DNA of 64,000 nt from Idiomarina sp. GTDB taxonomy: Bacteria; Pseudomonadota; Gammaproteobacteria; Enterobacterales; Alteromonadaceae. The position numbers were made by a program, and so were the translations under genes. The stretch covers positions 16,071-80,070 of the forward strand of contig JAFIFH010000074.1 of the NCBI GenBank assembly GCA_020832105.1. The letters run 5' to 3'. Shown one piece after another: positions 56,709 to 64,000 of the stretch (within the stretch, counting starts at the first letter, position 1; the number at the start of each line of letters is the position of its first letter). The notes under the pieces were generated by a model that was not told where the DNA came from, ran no database searches, and was given only the letters and a program-made list of their open reading frames with translations.

Positions 56709-56731
56709 TCGCGGCTGCAGCTCGGCCGCGA
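56709..56731. repeat. Second palindrome, TCGCGGC/GCCGCGA type
   Basis: TCGCGGC pairs with GCCGCGA across TGCAGCTCG. This resembles another common class of short GC-rich intergenic repeat. Between the two palindromes, 56631-56708 holds no recognisable gene. Confidence 0.55.
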
Positions 56732-56815
56732 GCAGAAACGCGCAAAGCTGGTGTAAAGAGCTGCAATTATTTGTCGCAATGTATGCGACATCACCGAGTC
56801 CTTCAGGTATCATTT

Positions 56816-56843
56816 TTGTCACTCATATTCGCATATGTATTAC
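56816..56843 (+). promoter_or_regulatory. Possible dnaB promoter
   Basis: TTGTCA (56816-56821) and TATTAC (56838-56843) are spaced by 16 bases, directly upstream of GAGGAG and the GTG start of dnaB. The weak -10 keeps confidence low. Confidence 0.4.
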
Positions 56844-56862
56844 TCATCAAGAGGAGTTCAAA

Positions 56863-59778
56863 GTGGCTCAGCAGAATACCAAGCCAAGGGACGCCAAAGT
56901 CGAAGCTATCAAGTCAGCCCCGCATTCCATAGAGGCCGAGCAGTCGGTACTGGGCGGCTTAATGCTAGACAACGAGGCTTGGGACAACGTCGCCGAGCGA
57001 GTCATTTCTGATGACTTCTACTTACGCTCACACCGCCTGATTTTCAGTTCAATGCAAAGTCTGATCTCCCGTGAGCAACCCATTGACCTGGTCACCTTGT
57101 CTGAGCTGTTGGAAAAAACCGGTGAGTTGCAGCAGGTTGGCGGCTTCGCGTATCTGTTAGAGATTCAAAAGAATACACCAAGCTCAGCCAACATCCTGGC
57201 GTATGCCGATATTGTGCGTGAACGTGCGGTGGTTCGTGAAATGATTGGCATTGCCAACGAAATCGCGGAATCCGGCTACGATACTCAAGGCCGCACCTAT
57301 CATGAGTTGCTCGACGAGGCAGAACGCAAAGTATTTAAGATCGCTGAAAAGCGCAGCAGTGCGAATGACGGGCCGCAGGGTATTAAGGACATTCTGACAA
57401 AAACTCTCGACCGCATTGAGTTCCTCAGTAAACAAACTAACCATGACGGCGTCACTGGCGTTTCAACCGGCTACCATGACCTGGATCGCATGACCACAGG
57501 CCTGCAACCGTCCGACTTAATTATCGTTGCCGCCCGGCCCTCGATGGGGAAATGTATAGTCTCAGGTTCGCGCCTGGTAAACCCAAATACAGGCGCTATG
57601 CAGACGATTGATGAGATGGTCGCTCAACAGAACGGCGAGGTTCTATCTCTTCAAGATAACTTTAAGTTGCATACAAGCCAGGCATCCGCATTTGTCGACG
57701 ATGGAATTAAACCCGTATTTAAAGTGACTACAGCGCTTGGCCGCGAAATAGAAACTACGCTAACTCACCCGTTTCTAACTGGAAACGGCTGGCAGCCGCT
57801 GGCCAATATTGAAGAAGGTGAATCTATCGCAGTACCGCGTCAGCTTGACATATTTGGTCGCCGCGATATGCCTGAGCATGAAGTAAAGTTACTTGCGTAT
57901 ATGATTGCCGATGGTGGAACCACAGATACGAATCCGCGTTTTACCAATCGCAACCCCGTTGTTCTTAACGATTTTCGTGATGCTGCAAAGCGTTTCTCCG
58001 GTATTCATTGCCGTGAAATAAAAGACCCGGCACGCACGCCGTCATTGGTTGTTAGGGCTTGTAAAGTCGCTTTAAGCCAGCATCGAGCCAATTTTGCGCA
58101 CTCATTGCGCACGTTGATGAACGAGATGCGCCTGACTGCAAGACACATCGCTAACCTGTCGGGTGTCGTGCCATCGGCCACCACAGCTTGGTTGCAGGCG
58201 AAGAGCCTGCCAAATGCGAATGCGTTTGATCGCTTAGTGAAAGGGCTTGATATCACGCCAGAGGGTCTGCTAAATGCTGGCCGCTCCAATGTAGGGAAGA
58301 ATGATAAAAACCGATTCACCCAGTGGCTGAGTGCTCATGGTGTGATGGGCAAAAGTGCCCTGAATAAGTCAGTCCCTGATGCTGTCTTTGAGTTACCCAA
58401 AGGTTCGTTAGCGCTCTTCCTAAATCGCCTCTTTTGCTGTGACGGCAGTTTGTATATCCAAAATGGTCGTCAGGCGGTTCTCTCGTATTCGAGTTCATCT
58501 GAGCGTTTGATTCGAGACATTCAGCATTTGCTACTGCGTTTTGGCGTGTTGGCGCGCTTGCGCACAAAACAGATTCGCTACGGTATGGGTACGCGTGTTG
58601 CGTATGAACTGGTAGTCAGTCACCGTGATAGTTTACTTACGTTTATTGAGGACATAGGGCTCTTTTCTAAAGAAGAGCAAACCTCGCGTGCGCAACATTT
58701 ACTCGAGCAGCTGCTACTCGAGCAGCTGCGCCCTGCGCACAATCTGGATGCCTTGCCAGATTCAGTGGTAGATTACGTGCTGGCACTGAAAGGGCAACGT
58801 AGCTGGAGTGATATTTATGCGATCAAGGGGCGGCACCTTAAAACGGGTGTAAATCTTCACTTAGCGGGACGTTCAAAACGACGTATGTCCCGCGCGAAGG
58901 CCGCTGAGTATGGTGAGCTCTTCGATGATTCCTACTTGATGGATATGGCAACAAGCGACCTCTATTGGGACAGCATTGTATCGATTAAGCCAATGGGCAT
59001 GAAGCAGGTCTACGACCTGACTATTCCAGACACCCACAATTTTGTCGCCAATGATATTCTGGTGCATAACACCACTTTCGCGATGAACCTTGCGGAGCAT
59101 GCCGCATTGAACCAGGACAAGCCGGTGGTGATTTTTAGTTTAGAGATGCCGGCAGAGCAAATCATGATGCGGATGCTTGCATCACTCAGCCGGGTGGACC
59201 AGACCAAGGTCCGCACCGGTAATCTGGACGACGATGACTGGATCCGGATTAGCTCTACCATGACAATGCTCGATGAAAAGAACAACATGTATATCGATGA
59301 TGGTTCAGGCCTGACCCCCACAGAAGTGCGCTCGAGATCACGGCGTATTGCACGTGAACATGGTGGCATCAGCATGATCATGATCGATTACTTACAACTG
59401 ATGACCGTTCCTGGCATGACGGAAAACCGCACGTTAGAAATCGCCGAGATATCACGGTCGTTGAAGGCCCTGGCGAAAGAACTCAAAGTACCCGTGGTGG
59501 CTTTGTCGCAGCTCAACCGTTCATTGGAGCAGCGCTCTGACAAACGCCCGGTAAACTCGGACTTACGTGAATCGGGCTCGATTGAGCAGGACGCGGATTT
59601 AATCATGTTTATTTATCGTGACGAGGTCTATCACCCGGACGGTGACAAGCAAGGGCTTGCGGAGATCATCATAGGTAAACAGCGGAATGGTCCCATTGGT
59701 TCTATGGAGCTCAAATTCCACGGTAACCTGTCACGTTTCGATAATTACGCGCGGCCTGAGTACGAGGACGATTACTAA
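56863..59778 (+). CDS. dnaB: Replicative DNA helicase DnaB precursor with intein
   Basis: DnaB is the hexameric helicase of the replication fork. Translation starts at a GTG (MAQQNTKPRD) with GAGGAG upstream; an in-frame ATG at 56779 gives an implausible leader. The precursor has 971 residues. The exteins sum to 465, close to E. coli's 471. The N-terminal domain shows SIEAEQSVLGGLMLDNEAW. The Walker A loop ARPSMGK is interrupted after residue 230 by a 506-residue intein and resumes TTFAMNLAEHA. Walker B is MIMIDYLQLM; SQLNRSLEQR and DLRESGSIEQDADLIMFIYR follow. Splicing must occur for ATP binding. Its stop overlaps the alr start. Confidence 0.97.
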   Translation: MAQQNTKPRDAKVEAIKSAPHSIEAEQSVLGGLMLDNEAWDNVAERVISDDFYLRSHRLIFSSMQSLISREQPIDLVTLSELLEKTGELQQVGGFAYLLEIQKNTPSSANILAYADIVRERAVVREMIGIANEIAESGYDTQGRTYHELLDEAERKVFKIAEKRSSANDGPQGIKDILTKTLDRIEFLSKQTNHDGVTGVSTGYHDLDRMTTGLQPSDLIIVAARPSMGKCIVSGSRLVNPNTGAMQTIDEMVAQQNGEVLSLQDNFKLHTSQASAFVDDGIKPVFKVTTALGREIETTLTHPFLTGNGWQPLANIEEGESIAVPRQLDIFGRRDMPEHEVKLLAYMIADGGTTDTNPRFTNRNPVVLNDFRDAAKRFSGIHCREIKDPARTPSLVVRACKVALSQHRANFAHSLRTLMNEMRLTARHIANLSGVVPSATTAWLQAKSLPNANAFDRLVKGLDITPEGLLNAGRSNVGKNDKNRFTQWLSAHGVMGKSALNKSVPDAVFELPKGSLALFLNRLFCCDGSLYIQNGRQAVLSYSSSSERLIRDIQHLLLRFGVLARLRTKQIRYGMGTRVAYELVVSHRDSLLTFIEDIGLFSKEEQTSRAQHLLEQLLLEQLRPAHNLDALPDSVVDYVLALKGQRSWSDIYAIKGRHLKTGVNLHLAGRSKRRMSRAKAAEYGELFDDSYLMDMATSDLYWDSIVSIKPMGMKQVYDLTIPDTHNFVANDILVHNTTFAMNLAEHAALNQDKPVVIFSLEMPAEQIMMRMLASLSRVDQTKVRTGNLDDDDWIRISSTMTMLDEKNNMYIDDGSGLTPTEVRSRSRRIAREHGGISMIMIDYLQLMTVPGMTENRTLEIAEISRSLKALAKELKVPVVALSQLNRSLEQRSDKRPVNSDLRESGSIEQDADLIMFIYRDEVYHPDGDKQGLAEIIIGKQRNGPIGSMELKFHGNLSRFDNYARPEYEDDY
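57553..59070 (+). mobile_element. Intein in the DnaB Walker A loop, with LAGLIDADG-type endonuclease and HTH insertion
   Basis: The 506-residue element starts with the splice nucleophile Cys1 (CIVSGSRLV), carries block B (TLTHPFLTGNGWQPL) and ends VYDLTIPDTHNFVANDILVHN with the penultimate His and final Asn. The +1 extein residue is Thr. Both endonuclease repeats are recognisable as LLAYMIADGG (about residue 115) and FLNRLFCCDGSLY (about 290), each with its Asp. Between them lies a helix-turn-helix-like segment (LTARHIANLSGVVPSATTAW, about 193-212). It appears intact and splicing-competent. A 15-base tandem duplication lies at 58701-58730. Confidence 0.95.
58701..58730 (+). repeat. 15-base tandem duplication in the intein
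   Basis: actcgagcagctgct is followed directly by actcgagcagctgcg (14 of 15 identical). This doubles a LLEQL unit in frame, so it does not disrupt the protein. Confidence 0.85.
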
Positions 59779-60857
59779 TGCGACCCGCATGGGCTGCTAT
59801 CAACCTACCGGCACTGGCGCATAACCTCACAGTGTTGCGCGAGCATGCGGGTGCGGCGAGCATGCTTGCGATTCTCAAAGCCAATGCGTATGGCCACGGA
59901 CTGGCTCGTATTGCCGCTGAGCTACATGGTGCGGATGCGATTGGAGTCGCCAGGCTGGATGAGGCATTGGCCTTACGCAACGCAGGCGTTGTAAAGCCGA
60001 TAGTATTACTAGAGGGCTTTTTTGACCCCAGTCAGTTGCCCATTCTCGCGGCCAGCGGTATACAACCGGTGATCCACGCTGAATACCAGTTGCTGCAACT
60101 GGAGCAGGCACGGGGCTTAGTACAGCCGCTCAAAGTCTGGCTGAAGGTCGACACTGGCATGCATCGACTCGGCGTGCCGCCTGCAGACGCTGTACCTTTT
60201 TACCGGCGCTTGCAAGCATGTAGTAATGTGCAGGGTGAACCGGTTTTAATGTCTCATTTTGCCAGTGCTGATACGCCGCAAGTGGCGCAGAACGAAGCGC
60301 AAAGACAGTGCTTTGACGGCGTTCAGCAGCAACTGCATGCGGTTGTCTCTTTTTCTAATTCCGCCGCTTTGCTGGCTCATGTCCCTGCCCATGATGATTG
60401 GGTTCGGCCAGGCCTTGCCTTGTATGGCGTTTCGCCATTTGCTGATAAATCGGCGGCGCAACTTAATTTACAGCCTGTGATGACCTTGCAGGCCAGCGTG
60501 ATTGCTATTCGAGAGGTCGCCGCGGGCGAAGGGGTTGGCTACGGTGCCGCATGGCATGCGCCTGAGCGTACGAAAGTTGGGGTGCTGGCCATCGGCTATG
60601 GTGACGGCTATCCGCGTACTGCACCAGAAGGCACACCTGTGGTTATCAATGGTCAGCGGTACCCTATTAAGGGGCATGTTTCGATGGACATGTTAACCGT
60701 TGAGTTGGGTCTGGATAGTGACGTTAAAATTGGCGACAGTGGCCAGCTGTGGGGTGCGGAGCTGCCGGTGGAGGAGGTTGCGAAAAGTGTAGGGACGATT
60801 CCTTACGAACTTCTATGCAATGTCGCCCACCGGGTGGTACTGGATTATAACGTTTAA
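59778..60857 (+). CDS. alr: Alanine racemase
   Basis: A PLP enzyme that makes D-alanine for peptidoglycan. The PLP lysine is K34 in AILKANAYGHG, the second catalytic base region is GVGYGAAW (about residue 255), and the C-terminal domain includes GYGDGYPRTAPEGTPV and GHVSMDMLTVEL. It has 359 residues. The ATG overlaps the dnaB stop (TAATG), as expected for the common dnaB-alr pair. Confidence 0.97.
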   Translation: MRPAWAAINLPALAHNLTVLREHAGAASMLAILKANAYGHGLARIAAELHGADAIGVARLDEALALRNAGVVKPIVLLEGFFDPSQLPILAASGIQPVIHAEYQLLQLEQARGLVQPLKVWLKVDTGMHRLGVPPADAVPFYRRLQACSNVQGEPVLMSHFASADTPQVAQNEAQRQCFDGVQQQLHAVVSFSNSAALLAHVPAHDDWVRPGLALYGVSPFADKSAAQLNLQPVMTLQASVIAIREVAAGEGVGYGAAWHAPERTKVGVLAIGYGDGYPRTAPEGTPVVINGQRYPIKGHVSMDMLTVELGLDSDVKIGDSGQLWGAELPVEEVAKSVGTIPYELLCNVAHRVVLDYNV

Positions 60858-60863
60858 TCAGGA

Positions 60864-61334
60864 CTAATTAATTTTATCAAAGCAGATCTCAATGTGCGCA
60901 CGACCCGCCGGGTGCTCAAATGGCATGATCAAGCGTGGCCCTTCAGACTTATGGCGGATGGTGTGATTAAAGCCTGACACTACAATCGGAGATGCCATTT
61001 CGAATTCAAAGCCTTTCTCACCCAGCGTGCGCTTAGCACCACCGGTCACCATATTGGTGATCTCACCGACCATGTCGGTAATTTCTTCATTGATTTCGGT
61101 AGGGCGTTCACCCAGCATATTTTGCATAATCTCCAGGGCAAGAGATTCTTCAAAGGTGATAGAAAACGACCCTTTAGTCTGCGGGCCGACCATACCGATA
61201 AGCCCTGATACATCGCCGCGAGCGACATCATCTTTCTTCAGTTGTGGTTTACCAGGCTTTAGGTCAATTTGTGCCATCATCGAGAGCACGTTTTGTACTG
61301 CGGTTAAGAAAGGGTTAATAAAATCAGCATTCAT
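60864..61334 (-). CDS. CheX-like chemotaxis phosphatase family protein
   Basis: A 156-residue single-domain protein of the CheC/CheX/FliY group. The phosphatase motif E-x2-N is seen as VGEITNMVTGGAK (E91, N94) in the long central helix, with the beta-strand region KGSFSITFEE before it and GPRLIMPFEHPAGRAHIEICFD after it. It may dephosphorylate CheY-P or bind c-di-GMP-related partners; sequence alone does not decide. It sits 18 bases after zur on the same strand, so the two are likely co-transcribed. Confidence 0.9.
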   Translation of the reverse strand: MNADFINPFLTAVQNVLSMMAQIDLKPGKPQLKKDDVARGDVSGLIGMVGPQTKGSFSITFEESLALEIMQNMLGERPTEINEEITDMVGEITNMVTGGAKRTLGEKGFEFEMASPIVVSGFNHTIRHKSEGPRLIMPFEHPAGRAHIEICFDKIN

Positions 61335-61352
61335 ACAAATATCCGTTTACGA

Positions 61353-61805
61353 CTAACTGCTTTTAGGTACGCACTGTGAACAGGTTCCCAGGGCTTCTAC
61401 CGTTTGTTGCTCGACCTGAAAACCTTGTGCATTGGCCTGGTTGAGAAACTGCTCGTGCACACCTTCTGAGTGTATTTCCTGAACGCTGCCACATTGGCGG
61501 CATATTAACATCTGTACCGGGTGCTGCTTCTCAAAATGAGAGCACAGGACATAGCTATTTGAGGAGGAAATTTTGTGTACAAAACCCTGCGCCTGAAGAA
61601 AGTCCAGCGCACGGTAAATAGTGGGTGGTTTTGCGTTTGGCACCACTTGTTTAAGTTGTTCAAGCAAGTCATAGGCACCGATAGCGCCCTCATGCTTACT
61701 TAGCAGTGCGAAGACTTCTTTGCGCGCAGGGGTAAGACGCACGCCACGGTGCATACAGAGGGTCTCTGCGCGAGATAGTAATTGGTTGGTTTTAGTTTCG
61801 TTCAT
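61353..61805 (-). CDS. zur: Zinc uptake regulator Zur (Fur family)
   Basis: A 150-residue Fur-family repressor. The winged helix contains RLTPARKEVFALLSKH and PPTIYRALDFLQAQGFVHKI. The structural zinc site has CRQCGS and CSQC. The motif VLCSHFEKQHPVQMLIC supports Zur rather than Fur. It is divergent from dusA across 93 bases. Under zinc-replete conditions it should repress zinc-uptake genes, none of which are in this window. Confidence 0.93.
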   Translation of the reverse strand: MNETKTNQLLSRAETLCMHRGVRLTPARKEVFALLSKHEGAIGAYDLLEQLKQVVPNAKPPTIYRALDFLQAQGFVHKISSSNSYVLCSHFEKQHPVQMLICRQCGSVQEIHSEGVHEQFLNQANAQGFQVEQQTVEALGTCSQCVPKSS

Positions 61806-61898
61806 TATGTTAGCTTAGCATGAGAGTACAGCCCAATGCATGCACTTTAAAGCTGTTGTATAATGGCCGCTGAATCAATCCAACTTTGAGTGGAATAA

Positions 61899-62870
61899 AT
61901 GCCTGCATACTTCTCCGTGGCCCCGATGATCGACTGGACTGACCGACATTGCCGGTACTTCCATCGCCAACTTAGCCGTCACGCCATTTTATACACAGAG
62001 ATGATTACCACTGGCGCTATTATCCATGGCAAAAACGACTTTTTAGCATACAACGAGTCGGAACATCCGGTCGTGTTGCAGCTTGGTGGCAGTAATCCAG
62101 CAGACCTGGCGACGTGTTCGCGCCAGGCGGTGGCGCGCGGCTACGATGAAATCAACCTCAACCTTGGCTGCCCATCGGATCGGGTACAGAACGGTCGTTT
62201 TGGCGCTTGTCTGATGGCGGAACCGGCATTGGTCGCTGATTGTGTTAAAGCGATGCAAGATGCAGCAGGGAACGTGCCTGTCAGTATTAAAACCCGGTTG
62301 GGCATTGATGAGCAGGACAGTTATGAGTTTCTAATGCGCTTACTTGAAGCCGTTGATGGTGTCGGCATCGAACGGGTTACCTTGCATGCGCGCAAGGCCT
62401 GGCTCAATGGCTTAAGCCCCAAGGAGAACCGGGATATCCCGCCGCTCGATTACAACCGGGTATATCAAGTCAAACGTGATATGCCGCAGCTGCAGCTACA
62501 TATAAATGGTGGTATCCAGGACCTGGACAGTGCACAGCAGCATTTACAACATGTTGATGGCGTGATGCTTGGCAGGGCGGTGTATCAGAACCCCTGGATG
62601 CTTAGTAATGTCGATCCCCTTTTGTTTAATGCACCAGCGCCACAACAAACAGCAGAGGCAGCGGTATTGTCGATGGTGCCATATATTGAGCGTCATATCG
62701 CTGCGGGTGGGCGATTCTGGCACGTGGCCCGCCATATGCTTGGGCTATTTCAGAGCTGTCCGGGTGCGCGACAATGGCGCCGGCATTTAAGTGAGAATGG
62801 GCCGCGTGCCGACGACATTACGCCTTTGTATAAAGCATTGGAAAAAGTAGTCGACCATCAAACCGCATAG
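61899..62870 (+). CDS. dusA: tRNA-dihydrouridine(20/20a) synthase DusA
   Basis: An FMN enzyme that reduces U20 and U20a in tRNA D-loops. The N-terminal [19 protein letters not shown] and the catalytic region [21 protein letters not shown] (C104 as acid) are DusA-specific, and [15 protein letters not shown] is the downstream FMN site. It has 323 residues. A -10 TATAAT lies at 61859-61864. In E. coli dusA is followed by pspG; here a sigma-54 promoter and two different small genes take that place. Confidence 0.96.
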   Translation: MPAYFSVAPMIDWTDRHCRYFHRQLSRHAILYTEMITTGAIIHGKNDFLAYNESEHPVVLQLGGSNPADLATCSRQAVARGYDEINLNLGCPSDRVQNGRFGACLMAEPALVADCVKAMQDAAGNVPVSIKTRLGIDEQDSYEFLMRLLEAVDGVGIERVTLHARKAWLNGLSPKENRDIPPLDYNRVYQVKRDMPQLQLHINGGIQDLDSAQQHLQHVDGVMLGRAVYQNPWMLSNVDPLLFNAPAPQQTAEAAVLSMVPYIERHIAAGGRFWHVARHMLGLFQSCPGARQWRRHLSENGPRADDITPLYKALEKVVDHQTA

Positions 62871-62946
62871 TTCGTTGTCTCAGTGACAGGTGCTTGGTGA
62901 AAAACGCTATCTTGGTGGCGAGAAAACGTATTTGTTAGTTTTGTAG

Positions 62947-62978
62947 ATACTTACGGCGCTGCTATGTGACGTAAGTAT
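62947..62978 (+). promoter_or_regulatory. Palindromic probable enhancer site for the sigma-54 promoter
   Basis: ATACTTACG (62947-62955) and CGTAAGTAT (62970-62978) are perfect inverted copies with 14 bases between. The centre is about 65 bases upstream of the -24 element, a normal place for a bacterial enhancer-binding protein site. Confidence 0.65.
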
Positions 62979-62996
62979 TTAGAATAATATTATATT

Positions 62997-63009
62997 TATC
63001 AATGCGTTG
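62997..63009 (+). promoter_or_regulatory. IHF consensus site
   Basis: TATCAATGCGTTG fits the consensus WATCAANNNNTTR at every fixed position. It lies between the palindromic enhancer and the -24/-12 promoter, where DNA bending is needed, and is preceded by an AT-rich tract. Confidence 0.7.
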
Positions 63010-63025
63010 CGCCACTGCGTAAAGT

Positions 63026-63040
63026 TGGCACAAGGCTTGT
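63026..63040 (+). promoter_or_regulatory. Sigma-54 (-24/-12) promoter
   Basis: TGGCAC-AAGGC-TTGT fits TGGCACN5TTGC with one mismatch in the -12 element. It lies 58 bases before the start of the small exported protein gene. Confidence 0.85.
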
Positions 63041-63098
63041 AATCCTCTTGAGTGTGGAGCATCGGCTCCATCAACCATCTACTCAAGAGGAATATATA

Positions 63099-63377
63099 AT
63101 GAACACTTTAATGATCGTCGCAACCTTGCTTTCAGTTCAACCTGCAACCATTGAACTTGACACGCCGTTGTTTGATTTACAAAGCATGCGTGAGCACGCC
63201 CGCAACTACCTGATTGAGGATGTTGCTAACATGAATCATGTTATTTACAGCGCGTTAAAAGAAGGTATCAGCGCGGGTAGCAAATTCATTGACCAGGACA
63301 GCGGCACCGCCACCCTGGTAGCGCAAAAGAAAGACGCTGCAGATACCACTAAGCAACCACAGTCTCAGGTGAACTAA
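63099..63377 (+). CDS. Uncharacterised small protein under sigma-54 control
   Basis: A 92-residue protein from MNTLMIVATLLSVQP, with AGAGGA upstream of the ATG. The first 15-18 residues are hydrophobic, like a short membrane anchor or weak signal. The rest is hydrophilic: MREHARNYLIEDVANMNHVI looks helical, and the tail is Gln/Lys/Asp-rich. I recognise no family. It is not like E. coli PspG. Its stop overlaps the start of a 43-residue membrane protein. The sigma-54 promoter, IHF site and enhancer lie directly upstream. Confidence 0.75.
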   Translation: MNTLMIVATLLSVQPATIELDTPLFDLQSMREHARNYLIEDVANMNHVIYSALKEGISAGSKFIDQDSGTATLVAQKKDAADTTKQPQSQVN

Positions 63378-63508
63378 TGTGGGTGTGGTTGAGTCTGCTC
63401 TGGCTCGGACTTCCGGTTCTCGCCATTGCACTAGCAGCCCTTACCACTTTCGTATGTCGTCTTCTGCTGGCTAAACGTGCCAATGACTGCAGGCGTGTGT
63501 TTGAGTAG
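63377..63508 (+). CDS. Uncharacterised 43-residue membrane peptide, second gene of the sigma-54 operon
   Basis: The reading frame starts at ATG overlapping the previous stop (TAATG) and encodes MWVWLSLLWLGLPVLAIALA followed by ALTTFVCRLLLAKR and a short polar tail ending RRVFE. It has one long hydrophobic segment of about 25 residues and a basic flank, suggesting an inner-membrane helix with the C-terminus inside. No homologue is recognised. The overlap argues that it is translated with its neighbour. Confidence 0.65.
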   Translation: MWVWLSLLWLGLPVLAIALAALTTFVCRLLLAKRANDCRRVFE

Positions 63509-63592
63509 TCACTCGTCTGCACTCTTATTATCTGTTAATCTCCAAATCAACATAAACATAATCATAACAACCCCCGTTGATAGGAGCCATGT

Positions 63593-64000
63593 ATGCGTTT
63601 AACTTTGCTAGCCGCGGTTATCGGCAGTCTAACCACGCTTTCCGTTGCCAATGCCACCGAGATTTTCGCCGGTGAACGAGCTCAACAGATCGCCCAAGAC
63701 TCTATTATTATTGATACCCACATTGATGTGCCATGGCGCCTAATGAATGACTGGGAAGATATGAGCGGCGCAGCCGAGCGTGGTGACTATGATTATGAAC
63801 GCGCTGTGGCCGGTGGCCTGAATGCACCTTTTATGGCCATTTATATTCCCAGTAGCTACGAGGACAACGGTGCTTATACCCTGGCCAATCACTTAATCGA
63901 TTTTGTCGAGTCGATGGTATACCGCGCGCCCGACAAATACGCCATTGCCCACCGCTCTGCAGACATCTATGAGCACTTCGAACAGGGCCTGATTTCACTA
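63593..64000 (+). CDS. Membrane dipeptidase, peptidase family M19 (partial, cut by window end)
   Basis: The start of an M19 (renal dipeptidase-like) zinc peptidase: a signal peptide (MRLTLLAAVIGSLTTLSVANA) followed by the metal-binding motif IIDTHIDVPWRLM and GGLNAPFMAIYIPSSY. TAGGAG is six bases before the ATG. Only the first 136 codons lie in this window. It would hydrolyse dipeptides in the periplasm. An 84-base gap separates it from the sigma-54 pair. Confidence 0.9.
   Translation, partial: MRLTLLAAVIGSLTTLSVANATEIFAGERAQQIAQDSIIIDTHIDVPWRLMNDWEDMSGAAERGDYDYERAVAGGLNAPFMAIYIPSSYEDNGAYTLANHLIDFVESMVYRAPDKYAIAHRSADIYEHFEQGLISL

Overview
The window is a chromosomal segment of a Gram-negative gammaproteobacterium, most like the Alteromonadales/Idiomarinaceae. 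This is an inference from protein similarity and gene order: tolC/nudF-yqiB-parE-parC-plsC, valS-holC-pepA/lptF-lptG, rnr-rlmB-rpsF-priB-rpsR-rplI-dnaB-alr and zur/dusA. No 16S gene is present to confirm it. Most of the window is housekeeping core, with accessory blocks near 25-48 kb and at 56-63.5 kb.

Region by region. 0-8.8 kb: putA (no DNA-binding domain), a CYTH phosphatase, glnE, lpxL and uppP. 8.9-17.1 kb: tolC divergent from nudF-yqiB-parE-parC, then plsC and rraB. 17.2-24.4 kb: valS, holC and pepA divergent from the LPS exporter genes lptF-lptG. 24.4-26.2 kb: an RDD membrane protein, then a small operon of a four-helix membrane protein and a winged-helix regulator preceded by two palindromic operator-like boxes, then tRNA-Leu(CAA). 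26.7-30 kb: a secreted duplicated-domain protein, a DUF1499 protein, a fatty-acid-hydroxylase-family membrane protein and a DUF3047 protein. 30.2-38.8 kb: a tight six-gene operon of a TonB-dependent receptor, a TVP38/flavoprotein-disulfide-reductase fusion, and YnjB, YnjC, YnjD and YnjF homologues. It looks like a complete outer-to-inner membrane uptake route with an unknown substrate. 38.9-48.1 kb: a signalling block with a GAF-GGDEF(degenerate)-EAL protein, two diguanylate cyclases and a receiver-CheC protein. Two fasciclin-domain exported proteins, an FMN-binding general-stress protein and ilvE are interspersed. 48.2-51 kb: an aldo/keto reductase and a DUF885 lipoprotein. 51.3-60.9 kb: rnr to alr, with a 506-residue intein in the Walker A loop of DnaB. 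60.9-64 kb: a CheX-like protein and zur, dusA, a sigma-54-driven pair of unknown small genes, and the start of an M19 dipeptidase gene cut by the window edge.

Strongest leads: (1) the sigma-54 pair at 62947-63508, with palindromic enhancer, IHF consensus and -24/-12 promoter, in the place that pspG occupies in E. coli; (2) the TonB receptor/TVP38-reductase/YnjBCDF operon; (3) the DnaB intein with both LAGLIDADG-type motifs and an inserted helix-turn-helix; (4) the operator-regulated membrane protein/winged-helix pair. No CRISPR array, prophage, insertion sequence or rRNA operon was seen.
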